DNA of 64,000 bases from Lolium rigidum (lineage: Eukaryota; Streptophyta; Magnoliopsida; Poales; Poaceae): contig NC_061514.1 in NCBI RefSeq assembly GCF_022539505.1, positions 324,801,090-324,865,089 of the forward strand, read 5' to 3'. This document shows, one piece after another, positions 47,292 through 57,859 of the stretch (within the stretch, counting starts at the first letter, position 1; each line of letters starts with the position of its first letter). Both the position numbers and the translations under genes were made by a program. A model generated the notes under the pieces. It saw only the letters and a list, made by a program, of their open reading frames with translations. It did not search any database and was not told the DNA's origin.

Positions 47292-47744
47292 GACTTGAGT
47301 CTACGAACGGTTACAAGCATCTTTCCCTAGACTCGGGGGCTACTCCCATCAGGAGCGCTGGACGCGCACCCGATAAAAATTACCGAAGACAAATGAATAT
47401 AGACCCGAAGATTTCAGGAGATCCAGGATCAAGCCCAAGAGGACTTGATTCTGAGTAGGGTAACGTTGTTTTGCTAGCGGCAGTTAACCAGCATTGATTT
47501 ATCGAGTAAAACTGGGCACATTACTCCAATCCCTTACGTACTATCATCTTACATGACTTCATTCGATGTTTTGAAGGACCTGATATAGAAAAAGATATCA
47601 GATGATTACGGCAACTTGAAGAAAACATCGGCAGCGGAATCTTCGAGTAGTACAACTTGAGTCTACACACGGTTGCAAGCATCCGTGCCTAGACTCGGGG
47701 GCTACTCCCATCGGGAGCGCTGGACACGCACCCGATAAAAATAT
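47292..47744 (+). repeat. Repeated PPT-proximal units in E3
   Basis: Two units of roughly 90-95 bp (47292-47388 and 47654-47744) share 'acttgagtctac', 'cctagactcgggggctact' and 'ggagcgctggac.cgcacccgataaaaa'. Each includes a PPT-like cggggg-ctact, also found at the true PPT before 47867. Confidence 0.75.
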
Positions 47745-47866
47745 GCTTTCAACTTCAAAATGGTGAAAAAGGATCGAGACTTTTCGGCATCTGTGGACAT
47801 TCGACAGAAGACGCTTAAAGTCCCTGCCTGAAGCTTTACTTCATCCAGTCACCCGGGGGCTACTAA

Positions 47867-48335
47867 TGTGGGCATTACCCTTCGGGTAACCATCATTATG
47901 CTACCTCCTACAGCCCAACCAGGGTCCCATGAAGATTGCCCAATAACCAAGGTGGGCCAATACGTCGGTTCCAAAGAAGGAGATTCACCTGAAGAGGAAT
48001 TCTTGATGAACAAGGCAAGAGGATGTTAAACAAGGAAAGATTATAACAGATCTCTTTGTAACCTAGCCGAATCCGGACAGAACTCTCGGGACTTGGCCTG
48101 CAATATAAGGGCCTGGGGAGGGTCTGCCGGCCGGGGGAGATAACTACAACAGATAGATTCACCACAAGTCTAGAGCTAGGACTTTAGAACCTTAGCCTCT
48201 CGCCGAGATCACAACCATAGCCTTCGGCTACCCCATTGTAACCCGATATATTCGATAGTCAAGATCAGACTAGCAGGAAGTAAGGGTTTTACCTCATCGA
48301 GGGCCCCGAACCTGGGTAAATCTCTCTCCCACCTT
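47867..48335 (+). repeat. E3 3' LTR, truncated
   Basis: Starts TGTGGGCATTACCC after the PPT. TATA box caatataagg at 48101-48110. The downstream leader motif 'taacccgatatattcg' and 'gcaggaagtaagggttttacc' belongs to a common grass Gypsy LTR. Sequence changes to another element at about 48335-48345. Confidence 0.7.
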
Positions 48336-48339
48336 CTTT

Positions 48340-48402
48340 ATCTAGCATTCTTGATGATGATGAAACTGATAATCAAGATGTAGATGATGTTGTTAAAGGT
48401 AT
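48340..48402 (+). pseudogene. Short gag-like fragment left of the CACTA end
   Basis: Encodes an acidic stretch (LDDDETDNQDVDDVV). It probably belongs to the older gag-protease element that continues at 50015, split by the CACTA fragment. Ends in TAT at the CACTA terminus. Confidence 0.35.
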
Positions 48403-48972
48403 CACTACAAGGGAAAGGCCTACTGTCGGCACACTTAATTAGCTTATTGCCGGCGCACCTAAGCCCGCCTGTGCGAACGGGCCGGTGATAGCAGGGTATT
48501 GTCGGCGGCTCGGCGCACCATAGTGTTCACCGGCGGTAGGGCATCTACTGCCGGCGCACATGCCCTGATTCGTCGGCAAATACCTGTTCCACTGGCGCAC
48601 GTGCAGCTGCGCCGGCAGTAGGGATTCCAGCACTGGCGCGTGCTTTGTGCGCCGGCAGTAGGTCATGTAGGTGCGCCGGCAGTAGTAGTCGAAAATACAA
48701 TTTTATAGATTTTTTCCAGCGTATTACAATGCATATTTGCAAATTTATACAGCAGTCATATTTATAGAGCTGTACATGCAATATGAGAAGCACATAGAGA
48801 GCCAAGTCTCATTTTGGTATCAATACACAAATACGCAAGTCACGTTTCGAAATGTTGATTCATACAACACATGTGCATATGCAACATTGAACGACGAAGT
48901 TTCACAAAGTTACAAGTCTCGGTACGTAGTCGTCACAAGTGTCGTCATACACCTCACAATGTAGCTACTAAC

Positions 48973-49230
48973 CTAAACTACAATCACATAGAACATGACC
49001 AGCATGGTCACGATGAGCATCATCACGAAGGCCATGGTCTTCATCCGGTTCCTCCTCATGTCCCTCACCTCTCCCGCTAGATAACGCGCGTATCTTCCTT
49101 CCGCCTCCACCCTAGTGGGGTATCCCTTGTAGTTGTTGCTGCTGAAGCGGTGCACCTGTCTCCGACAGTCCTCCCAGTCCTCATAAACTCCAGGAACCCT
49201 CCCCTTGTACACGACATATGTCATCGGCAT
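48973..49230 (-). CDS. CACTA-encoded small protein: viroplasmin/RNase H1 N-terminal-like domain plus membrane helix
   Basis: 86 codons from MPMTYVVYKGRVPGVYEDWE at 49230. The pattern YVVYKGRVPGVY-x2-W-x-x-C-x2-QVHRFS-x4-KGY-x(3)-EAE is the small RNA/DNA-hybrid-binding domain found in RNase H1 and caulimovirus gene VI products. The C-terminal 20 residues after RRNRMKT are strongly hydrophobic (a likely membrane anchor, positive-inside side RDMRRNRMK). The start is preceded on the minus strand by 'tcttgtgcatag|ag', a good splice acceptor, so this may be the last exon of a longer gene. It lies between CACTA subterminal repeats. Similar ORFs recur in grass CACTA elements, from memory. Biological role unknown; no catalytic residues expected in this domain. 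Confidence 0.6.
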   Translation of the reverse strand: MPMTYVVYKGRVPGVYEDWEDCRRQVHRFSSNNYKGYPTRVEAEGRYARYLAGEVRDMRRNRMKTMAFVMMLIVTMLVMFYVIVV

Positions 49231-49262
49231 CTCTATGCACAAGACAAATAAAACGTTAGTAC

Positions 49263-49692
49263 CAATGCAATTAACAAGTGTCAACTCAAATAAGAGACAA
49301 GTTGTGTGAACTAAATAGCATGTACTTTGTTGGTCAAAATAAATATTAACATACAGGGATGGGGTCAGCGAGACTAGGTAGGATGCACAATAGATTGATA
49401 TTTGTGGCCATCACACCAAGCCTCACTGGCCCCACCCCGGAGTGTAAAAGTGACCAAACATTCTAATCATCGGCCAATGCAATTAAGAAGTCCAACTCAA
49501 ATAAAAGACAAGTAGTACGAAGTAAATAGCATGTGCCTCATACTTTGTCGGTCGAAACAAATATTAACATCCAGGGATAGAGTCAGTGAGGCTAGGTAGG
49601 ATGCACAATAGATTGATATTTGTGGCCATCACACCAAGGCTCACTAGCTCCACCCCCGAGTGTACGAGTGACCGAACATTCTAATCATCGGC
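49263..49692. repeat. 212-bp tandem repeat, two copies
   Basis: Unit 1 starts at 49263 (caatgcaattaacaag) and unit 2 at 49475 (caatgcaattaagaag). Both contain 'ggatgcacaatagattgat' and 'cattctaatcatcggc'. Located in the CACTA interior, on the intron side of the small ORF. Confidence 0.75.
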
Positions 49693-50014
49693 AAACTCCA
49701 AATACGAGGCAAGTAAGGGGTCGAATAAATGCAAATAATGATTAAGGTAAACACGCCATAATCTAGAAATATATAGCAAAGTAAATGTAATTATAGACGC
49801 AGGTTCACATGCACATCCATACAACTAAATAAAAGCGACAAGTCGATCGGGCCGGAATATATATCAATTACACTACGGAAGTTCATGGACATATTGTTCA
49901 AGCTTAAGCAAAAGAGTTGCCGTCATAGGATCAGGCCGTAGTCTTCTTAGGGGGGAATGGAAGGCAGCCCTTTAGCGTGTTGAATGGCCTCTCATCACGC
50001 GACATCACCAAGCG

Positions 50015-50447
50015 GATCCCAATATTTTAATTTCTTTAGATAAAGAGGCACATCATGCTATTCTAGATTTAGGATCTAGTGTCTCAGTTATATCTAACGA
50101 GCTATTTGATTTGCTTAATCTTAAAAACATGGAAAAATGCTCCATTGATCTTTTAATAGCTGATGATTCAACCAAAAAGCCATTAGCAAGAGTTAATGAT
50201 GTTATGGTTGAATTGCATATGACATATGTACATGTTGATTTTATTGTCATGGACATGGCCGAGTAGCAATACCTCTAGTCCTATAATCCTTGGGAGACCA
50301 TTTTTGAGAACAAGAGGAACTATCATTGATTCAAAAGAAGGGAATGTAAAATTCCAATTCCCACATAAGAAGTATATGGAGCACTTTCCAAGGAAGAAGG
50401 AGGTAGCACCAAGATTCAAGCTACCGCATAATCTCCATACCACTTGA
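50015..50447 (+). pseudogene. Gag-protease fragment of an older relative of E0/E2
   Basis: Frame from 50015 (DPNILISLDKEAHHA) contains ILDLGSSVSVIS (retropepsin-like active-site motif with D-L-G) and VNDVMVELHMTY-x-HVDFIVMDM. A frameshift near 50262 leads to SSPIILGRPFLRTRGTIID and the stop at 50445-50447. It aligns colinearly with the C-terminal parts of E0 and E2 gag at clearly lower identity. The N-terminal part is lost at the CACTA junction. Confidence 0.75.
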
Positions 50448-51059
50448 TCCATGTAAGTAATCCTAGCTATATGGATATAAAGAAAGCGTTTTACGGGAGG
50501 CAACCCGAGATGTTTTTATTTTTGTTTTCTTTCTACATGCTTGATGTATCATGTTTGTTATTTTAGTTTACCATCTGGTTTCTAAATAAAGTACCAAGTT
50601 TTTATCCATTTGGATGATAAAGTTGCAAACAAAATATGGAGTTGATGATTCCTGCAGTGCACTTTATAGTAAATATTTTTTTTGATTTTTTTGGTCAGTC
50701 CAAAAATCTTGATAAATTCACAATAGATGTAAATTTTAATCCTCTATATGCCAAAAGTTGGCTAACATTCCCGACATGTCTAAGTGGTAAAAAAATCAGT
50801 TTTTGTGTAGCAATTTTTTTGGACAGATTCTGTTTCTTAATGTTAGATCCATTCTTTTCAGTATCAAAAGGATTTTTCTTGAAACTTTTGATATACTAGA
50901 ATGAGTAAAACATTCTGTATTCTCTGGTTCATGAAGATATAATTTTATTTATGAAGAAAATAGCAGCAAGCATGATATATTGTACCACTAATATCACCCC
51001 ATAGAAAAGAATGAGAATTTTTTTGTGTTGAAGTTTTTTCACAGGAAATAGAAGAACAC
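50448..51059 (+). mobile_element. 3' flank of the older gag-protease element
   Basis: Contains the hairpin CGGG-aggcaa-CCCG (50494-50507) at the position of the E0/E2/E4 hairpin. Diverged 3' UTR follows ('taaataaagtaccaag' near 50584). The segment is interrupted by CACTA-like sequence from about 51060 and resumes at 52336. Confidence 0.55.
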
Positions 51060-52335
51060 CACACCTGGTGAGAAGTGGCACACCTGGTGAGCAGTGCGAC
51101 ACCACTAAGGATCTGCCAAAGCCACCCCTCCCCCACACTTACTAGTGGCGCACCCCTTCTTGGTGTGCCACTTCTATCTCACATAGCAGTGGCGCATCAA
51201 GAAGGGATCCACCACTGGTAAGTGTGGGGCCATGGATATAGATATTTTTAGGGTTACCAGTGGCACACCACATATAGGTGCGCCACTGATACCTCAAATA
51301 GCAGTGACGCACCTATATGTGGTGCGCGACTGGTAACTTCTACCCAAACTACCCCCGGTGGATCGACTTTAAAAAAAAACAAAAAAATAGATAAATTTTT
51401 CAAAAAAATAAGGTCCTTCGAGGTGTGTAATGTCATCTAGTTGCAAGATAAATTAAGAAACATGAATATCAATCTTTTTTTTTTGCAAAATTGTGTCATG
51501 TATCGGTAAAACGGGATTTCTATTTGCATACGACCTCCGATGAAAATATTTTTTACAGGAAAATATATCTACGCGAAATTTTACATTATATTTCACCCCC
51601 AACGTTTAGAGAGTTTTTTAGATTCCCAAAAATAAAAAAAGAAACATGAATTTTTTTCATGTTTTAGATTTCAGGCAGAAATTTCAAAAGAAAAGAAAAG
51701 AAAATAGTGGCGCACCACCATGGGGTGGGCCACTGCTAACTTCCCGCCCACGAAATTTGAATTTCCTTAGCCGACCACTTACCCTTATCCCCACCCTCTT
51801 CCCTCCTCCACACATTTCCTCCATCCTCTCATCTTTCTCCCCTTCTCCTCTACAACTCCTCCACTCCCTCCTCCTCCTCCACTCCTTCTCCAACTCCAGC
51901 CACCTCCTCCTCCATTCCGGCCTCCTCCTCCTCAAAATCTAGAATCCTCGTCCACTCCATCCTCCTCTTCCACTCCCTCCCCCTCCTACTCCAGCCAACT
52001 CCTCCTCCTTCACATCCACTCCTTCTCCAACTCTGGCCACCTCCTCCTCCTCATCTCCTCCTTCTCCTCCTCATCCTCTCCTTCCTTCCTTAGGTGGAGC
52101 TTCACATCACATAGAACATAATAAGATGCATAGTAGAACGTAAATAAAAAATGCAAAAATTCAAAAAAAGATCCAGATCTAGATCCAGATCCAAATTTCA
52201 AAATTTTAAGAGTAGCCCACCTCGACCATATAGCAGTGGCACACCTATACGTTAGCAGTGGCACACTAGGTGGTGCATCAATGGCGTGATAGAAGAGGAA
52301 CCGGTGCACCACTGCTAAGGTTTTTTCTAGTAGTG
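51060..52335. mobile_element. CACTA transposon fragment (right end)
   Basis: Ends CTAGTAGTG at 52335, the complement of CACTACTAG, followed by TAT (52336-52338). Subterminal repeats agtggc(g/a)cacc occur in both orientations near 51060-51340 and 51700-51740, and again at 52240-52320. The middle has a CT-rich block (51800-52080) and no transposase. Subterminal motifs differ from those of the fragment at 48403, so these are probably different families. The left terminus is not visible. Confidence 0.65.
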
Positions 52336-53007
52336 TATGCCTAAACCATGTTTAAATGGGGATGTCTTTCAACATTGCACTATTAAGGTTCTTCACCTTA
52401 AAGTTGATTGTCATTTCTTTTGGGTTCATTGATGGTTATCTCTTGCGAAATGAAGGGGGTTGTCAAGTTAAGGACTAGAGTATGTATATTTGTTAGAGAA
52501 GAGCAATATGCCGCTAACTAGAAGCCATGCTTACATGGTGAAAGTTGTAGCACGGGCATCCTCAAAATAGGAAGAATCTGCAGCACCGCAAAAATTCATA
52601 CATGAACTTTGTCCTTTATTAGTATGAATTCCCACATATTTGCAACATATATGATGATAATACCATGGTTTACATTCATTTATGGGGATTTACCAATGAT
52701 CCCCTTTATTTGGTTTATATCTCCACAGAACAGGAATTCCTTGTTTTGTGTATTTACCACTTTCAGAGACCTATGCGGAGTTAAATTGAGCTAGGATTTC
52801 TGAAGGGTCATTTTTTCATTGGGAGAAGCAACCTGGGCCCTGGAAGCACACCTGGTGAGGCCGGAGGCCCAAAAGTGGGCAGGTGGCGCGCCCAGGCAAG
52901 GAGGGCACGCTACCCATGCTCTTTCGGCCATCGATTGTCCAAATCGCTTGATTTTTTCGCCCACTGATGTATTTTGACCTAAAACCACTATATATATAAA
53001 TATCGTA
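52336..53007 (+). mobile_element. Decayed Gypsy 3' UTR and LTR-like sequence
   Basis: 52340-52560 resembles the shared 3' UTR ('gttagagaagagcaatatgccgctaact', in pieces, at about 52492-52520). The part at about 52800-52990 looks like another LTR segment ending in an AT-rich TATA-like tatatataaatat (52991-53003), where the SINE has inserted. No gene. Confidence 0.45.
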
Positions 53008-53151
53008 AGAAGAGAGCCTAGCTCATTGGGTTAGGGAAGTGGATGTACAACCCAGCCACCCAGGTTCAAGTCCCCACGGACGCAGAATTGGGTTCTTATT
53101 ATTAAAAAAGCCACTGTAGGGGCTTCCCCTACCGTATTCCTTTCAAAAAAA
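53008..53151 (+). mobile_element. tRNA-derived SINE with target-site duplication
   Basis: About 144 bp. Box A TAGCTCATTGGG (53019-53030) and box B GGTTCAAGTCC (53063-53073) form an internal RNA polymerase III promoter. A tRNA-unrelated body and an A-rich tail (53145-53152) follow. Flanked by the exact 15-bp TSD TATATAAATATCGTA (52993-53007 and 53153-53167), which shows a complete, rather young insertion by LINE machinery. Family name not assigned. Confidence 0.88.
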
Positions 53152-53167
53152 ATATATAAATATCGTA

Positions 53168-53483
53168 GCGTTCAACTTGATGTGACTTTGATATCGTTAC
53201 AATACTTATATATGAGAATGTCCTTCATATCATTCACTCAATGATATGACTCCTTTGTCAATGAATACGTATACATGATCGGGAAACCTCGACCAACAAT
53301 TGACCATAATGAACCAGTTGTGCACATGTGTGCTCACTAGGGACCCTGATTTGTTTACAATACCACAAGTATATCAATGTTTCCAATTAATACAACTATA
53401 GCATGGCACGAAACTATTATGAACTACTGATATCAAATAATAAACACTATTTATTATTTGCCTCTAGGGCACTATATCCAACA
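53168..53483 (-). mobile_element. Copia (BARE/Angela-type) LTR fragment
   Basis: On the minus strand it starts TGTTGGATATAGTGCCCTAG (53483 leftwards). It continues with 'ctagtgagcacacatg' and 'tccctagtgagc'-like landmarks of BARE/Angela LTRs. Only the first ~315 bp remain. Confidence 0.65.
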
Positions 53484-53826
53484 TGACACACACGAAGACC
53501 CTGTTCAGTATTGTATCTTTTGGTACATTGTGTGATGTGCTCTATTTGGTGTTTCCAATTCGTATGCCAAAACTAGTTTTGCAGGCATAGTCATTGTACA
53601 CCTTGTAGGCTTCTGCAAGATCATCAAATACCATACCAACATATGGAACATTAGGATGCAAAGTTATCTCATCGGCTGCTTCTTCAGGAGCATTACCACT
53701 TACATCAGTTTCTGGTCCTAGCTCAAATGCAGCATTCTCATCCCCATCAATATCAATATCAGAATGTTCTTCACCAAGTTGTTGGTTTAGGTTGAAACCT
53801 CCTAGAATGCTATCAGCAACAAAGCG
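53484..53826 (-). pseudogene. FAR1-like (FRS/MULE-derived) gene fragment
   Basis: The exon begins after a splice acceptor (gttttgcag|cgcttt; exon base 53826). It encodes an acidic region (EEHSDIDIDGDENAAFELG), then the start of a FAR1 DNA-binding domain: PYVGMVFDDLAEAYKVYNDYACKTSFGIRI (read in two parts, about 53650-53550). An in-frame TAG at about 53540 interrupts it; homology continues (a REFVC-like NRVFVCV) to about 53490, where the Copia LTR truncates it. FAR1-related proteins are transposase-derived transcription factors. This is only an N-terminal piece. Confidence 0.62.
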
Positions 53827-53859
53827 CTGCAAAACAATAGAGTTATGGATCAGTTGCAT

Positions 53860-55035
53860 GGCAGTATTTTAAAGTTGCACAAAAATTAATATAATATCCT
53901 TTAACCGCAATTACAGTCACATACTAGTGATTCATGAAATAATGCAGAGTAACATACAACATAGCAGCAACAGTAAGGCATTGAAGCATTTTTTGGTAGT
54001 TCAAAACAAATCATTGGAGATCATTGAAACAATACTATTCTTCTACTTCATATCAATTTTTTCACATCTGATACATATGAAAAATGCTATCCAGCAGCCA
54101 TTATGCAAGTAACCATGAAGCACTCGCAGAATCTGGACCATCCTACCGCCATCTACTACACTGTAGCGTCGGGCGACGAATGCTACCGGGCGCGCCGCCG
54201 CGTCGTCCGCTCTCTTCTCCACCATGATCCCTTCCCGGTGGTTACGATGAAGAATAGGTTTCCTCTCTGCTGCGATGAACGCCTGTTTTGTTTCAATGCA
54301 GCACACGTGGGATAGAGGGAGACGAGCTCCTGATCAGACTGTTCATCCAGGTTAGATCCAACGGTTGGGGACCCGGAGGCTAGGTGGTTTGAAGCCTCCG
54401 GAGGATCCTCAACGCGGTCCTTAATTAAATTTGAAACTTCAAAAAATACTTTTACTATTAGCAAATACAAAAGAAAATAGAAAAAGTCTTTCCTAGTATT
54501 TTTTTTTTACTTTGCTTGCCCAGTCATGGATTGTTTTACTCTATTTATTTAGAACTTATTTCATTTTTACTAATACGAAACCTTATGCTTGGCAACCACA
54601 CAGTAAAGTTGGATACACGAGGCAATTACTTTGTATTGTATGTTGCTTGAAGAGGAGAATCTGTCTTTTTTTTTGGGACAAAATCTGTCTTTTGTTGAAA
54701 GAGTGGCCAGACAAGATAGTCGCATAATCTTGGAGCTAACACCACAACATGAGCTAACCAAGATTGTTGAAAACAATAATCTTGGGGATGCCCAAGAGGC
54801 CCCACTAGACCTATTACACTCTTGGTTTGCAAACCTTTAAACTTTATATTTTGAGCAACACAAGATATTCTCATAATCTTGGAGCGTACTTGTCTAGTTT
54901 TATATTCACCTTGCATGCTACCTTTCGAACAAATAAGACAACCATGATTAGATAAATAATATGTTCCTGGAAGAGCTATTGAAATAAAAAAAATTAAAAT
55001 TGTATGCTATCAAAAAAAAGTGGAAGGGAAATAAA
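53860..55035. other. Unassigned repeat-like region
   Basis: No supported gene. 53827-54110 may be an intron or upstream part of the FAR1-like gene. 54700-54930 has a retroelement flavour ('aataatcttggggatgcccaagaggcccc' in pieces, similar to the PPT-like motif of E0). Confidence 0.35.
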
Positions 55036-55918
55036 AGTTGAAATTAGAGCGTTAAGTGTGTGACCTTACGGGTTTGAGAATCCGTGAACATGATCAAGAC
55101 ACCTCTACGATTAATAATCAATTAATAGTGGGGCCTGTATGTCCATAATGATTCCCACACATTCAATGAAAATCTTTATCGGTTGGACCACGGTATCGAG
55201 GACTCAAACAATCCCATATTCCATTCCGTTTGTCTCGCGATATTTTACTTGCTCGAGATTTGATCGTCGATATCATCATACCTAGTTCAATCTCGTTAGT
55301 AGCAATTACTCTTTACTCCTACCATAATACATCATTCACTTGTGGCTAACTCATTAGACACGTGCTTGCAAGCCATATAGAATGTGCGTTACCTGAGCGA
55401 GCCTTGAGTATATCTATCAGTTACCGGATGGGGACAAATCTCACTCTTCATAAATACCACCCAACAAGTACATTCTAATATACCCAAAGAAACCTTAATG
55501 ATCACCCCAGTTACGAAAGTGACGTTTGATGTCCTCAAAGCATTCTTCTGGTACATGGGAGTAGCATAATCTCATGGTATAAGGATTGATCTATTTTACA
55601 TTGGAAAGGTACATCAATTAAACATTGACACAATCTTATTGCTTGCTTAGTTAGGTATTTTCCATCATATCATTCTCCTAATGACATGATCCCGTTATCA
55701 ATAACATCCAATGTTGATGATCAGGAAACCTTGATCATCAATTGATCAACGAGCTAGTATAACTAGAGGCTTACTAGGGACTCCGGTTTGTTTATAAAAC
55801 AAACATGTCATAATGTTTCCGCTTAATACAATTCTAGCATGTAGTATAGACATTTATCATGAACAAGGAAATATGATAATAACTGAATGAGTATTGCCTC
55901 GAGGGAATATTGCCAACA
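55036..55918 (-). mobile_element. Copia (BARE/Angela-type) LTR, partial
   Basis: The minus strand starts TGTTGGCAATATTCCCTCGAG at 55918. It follows the BARE/Angela LTR order: 'catatttccttgttcatga', 'ctagtaagcctct', 'gttgatcaattgatgatc', 'atgatgggatc'-like, and 'gcaagtaaaatatcgcgag'. It ends near 'acttaacgc' at about 55040. Only about half of a full-length LTR, with many substitutions. Confidence 0.72.
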
Positions 55919-55994
55919 CCTCACTATCTCCGCCCATTCCACCACTCCCCTCATCTGCCAAATCCTAGCCGCCGCCAAAATCTCCTCCGCCGCC

Positions 55995-56090
55995 ATGGCG
56001 CACAGTCACGAGGACGGCGACAGTGGAATCAGCGCCGGTGAAGACATGACGCACAACCACAACCTCGATGAGGCGGATGTGTTTCACTGA
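55995..56090 (+). pseudogene. Gene-like ORF fragment
   Basis: ATG at 55995 in a good context (gccgccatggcg) gives a 31-residue acidic/His-rich peptide (MAHSHEDGDSGISAGED) ending at 56090. GC-rich flanks to 56250 look like captured gene sequence. Domain not recognised. Confidence 0.3.
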
Positions 56091-56257
56091 GCTCACCTTC
56101 TTGTGCCGCCCGAGTAACGCCTCCCGCACGAGTGGCATATGTCTAACACCGGCTATGCAATCCCACCGTTGTTTGTGGGGACGGACCTCCATGTGCTCAT
56201 CGACGAGCGCCGGACACGGATGACGCCGCAGCAGCGCGTGAAACCAAGGTGGTCGCT

Positions 56258-56612
56258 AATACGTCTCAAACGTATCTATAATTTTTGATGATCCATGCTT
56301 GTTTTACACCAATTCATATATGTTTTGTTTACACTTCGTTGCACTTTTACATAATTTCCGGCACTAACCTATTAACAAGATGCCATAGTACCAGTTCCAT
56401 GTTTTCTGCTGTTTTTATATTTCAGAAAAGTTGTACAGGAAATATTCTCGGAATTGGACGAAACAAAAGCCAAAGTCAATATTTTACCGAAACGAAGACA
56501 GAGTCCAGAGGGAGATCGAAGAGGCGCCACAGGGCGGCCAGACCACCCCAAGGCGCGGCTTGGGTGTGGCCCGCGCCTAGGGGTGGTATGGGCCCCCAAG
56601 CACCCCATCGAC
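56258..56612 (+). mobile_element. LTR fragment of the element A family
   Basis: Starts taatacgtctcaaacg (TGATACG family with a changed second base). It continues through 'cactaacctattaacaagatgcc' (in parts) to 'gaccaccccaaggcgcgg', closest to the minus-strand LTR of element A. Interrupted at 56613 by a LINE. Confidence 0.7.
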
Positions 56613-56615
56613 CTA

Positions 56616-57859
56616 TTTTTTTTTGAGGGTAAAACAGTGGGGTAAAACCCCACTGCAATTTTTATTAATATTAAAATAAAAAACTTTACAAAGTTATAAA
56701 CTGTAAAAGGTGTACAGGAGAGTGGAGAGGGAGGAACAAAAAGCAAAAAGGAAAAAGTCTAGACTATAGAAGTAAGAAAAGTGTCGAGCCAAGCTTTGTA
56801 AGCAGCATTCCTTTTTCTTCTTCATTCTGTAAGATAGAAGAATAAGTTCTTGTCTAAACACTACCTTCCAAGCACTTAAAGATGGAGCCTGATCTTCAAA
56901 AATCTTCCTGTTTCTAATAATCCAGATGGCCCAAGCTGCAAGAATGATTATCTCCACGGCAAAAGGAAGAGATAAAGAATCTTTTATTTCATAGAATGCC
57001 TCCAGTACTGAATGCTGATTCAAAGCTTGAGGGAAAATCAGGGCCCAACAACGGAGCAAAAGGACAACTCCAAAACAGATGTGCCAAGGTCTCTTTTTGA
57101 TTACATTGCAAAGTGGCACAGTTGAAGGACGGGAGGTGACAATTCTTCCTCTTAAGGAGATTCCTTGTATTAAGCCTGTCATGCAAGAGGAGCCAGAAAA
57201 GAACTTGTGCTTGGGTTGACAAGCGGATTCCCATATCCAAGTGAAGAACTTTGGTGCATGTTGCTCGCCAATCATGAATTTGTAAGCACTTATTGTAGAA
57301 TACTTGTCTGACCCCCATATGTAAGTCCAAGAATCAGATTGGAACTGCTGGGCCTCAGTTTGCACATTATCATATAAGGATTTCAACTGCTCAAATTCAG
57401 CAAAAGCTTTTTGGGAGATGGGAAGATGGAAGAGATCCTGCAGGAATTCCATGTGCATGACTTTACTTACAGAAACATCTATCCTTTTGGCAAAGGATAT
57501 GAGATGTGGGAATTTTTGGTGCAAACAGGAGTCTCCCCAGAGATCACTCCAAAAGAGCACAGATTTTCCATTACCCAAATTACATCTTGCCATAGCTTTA
57601 TAAGTATCAATGAGCTTAAGATGTGCTTTCCACCAAAAAGAGCCTTCCAATTTGATCCCAGGAGGTCTGTCTTCATCATAGTAAGTATCTCTTATAAGGT
57701 GCACCCAAGGAATGTCAGAGTTGTTCTAGAACTTGTCCAGATTTTTGAGAAGAAGGGCTTTATTTTGAACATCAAGGTTAAGAACTCCCAAACCACCCTG
57801 GTCTTTGGGTCTGCAAATTTTCTTCCAAGAAACTAGAGCACTTCCTTTTGCCTGGACAT
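56616..57859 (-). mobile_element. LINE 3' part with reverse-transcriptase C-terminal domain
   Basis: The poly(A) tail appears as T9 at 56616-56624. The minus-strand frame runs from 57858 (CRPKDQGGLGVLNLDVQNKALL, one stop at about 57728) into 57704-56694. It holds SFWWKAHLKL, LGNGKSVLFWSDLW and the zinc-binding zf-RVT region (ACQPKHKFF... and C-x2-VIKKRPWHICF, with frame-level damage), then AWAIWIIRNRKIF, typical of plant LINEs. Its 5' part is separated by E4 (57860 onward). RT core and endonuclease are outside the window or lost. Confidence 0.78.

Larger units (their letters stand above)
36241..48335 (+). mobile_element. E3: 3' part of a Tat-like Gypsy element with antisense ORF, split by E2
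   Basis: The right end has a PPT (cccgggggctact, about 47853-47865) and an LTR start TGTGGGCATTACC at 47867. The LTR is plus-oriented and truncated at about 48335. The internal part carries an ORF on the opposite strand (36241-37806 and 45951-46867). Antisense additional ORFs between pol and the 3' LTR are known in Grande/RIRE2-type Tat elements. No gag or pol of this element lies in the window. E2 with TSD GACGT interrupts the ORF. Confidence 0.7.
48403..50014. mobile_element. CACTA transposon fragment (left end)
   Basis: Begins CACTACAAGGGAAAGGCC, a CACTA terminal inverted repeat, preceded by TAT (48400-48402). It is followed by about 300 bp of subterminal repeats in both orientations (gccggcgcac / gtgcgccggcagtag at 48440-48690). 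The interior holds a minus-strand ORF (48973-49230) and a 212-bp tandem repeat. No transposase. The right terminus is missing; retroelement coding sequence begins at about 50015. Confidence 0.75.

Noticed and set aside
48973..49230. Endogenous pararetrovirus, because of the caulimovirus gene VI-like domain
   Set aside because: No movement, coat or RT motifs nearby. The ORF lies among CACTA subterminal repeats, and the domain also occurs in cellular RNase H1 and transposons.
47292..49692. CRISPR-like array from spaced direct repeats
   Set aside because: Units are long (90-212 bp), only two copies each, and the genome is clearly plant nuclear.
53019..53073. A functional tRNA gene
   Set aside because: Boxes A and B are present, but the A-rich tail, non-tRNA body and 15-bp TSD show a SINE; no cloverleaf acceptor stem is formed.
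55965..56192. 75-residue minus-strand ORF
   Set aside because: Opposite to a GC-rich gene-like fragment; no motif, and no splice or promoter context.
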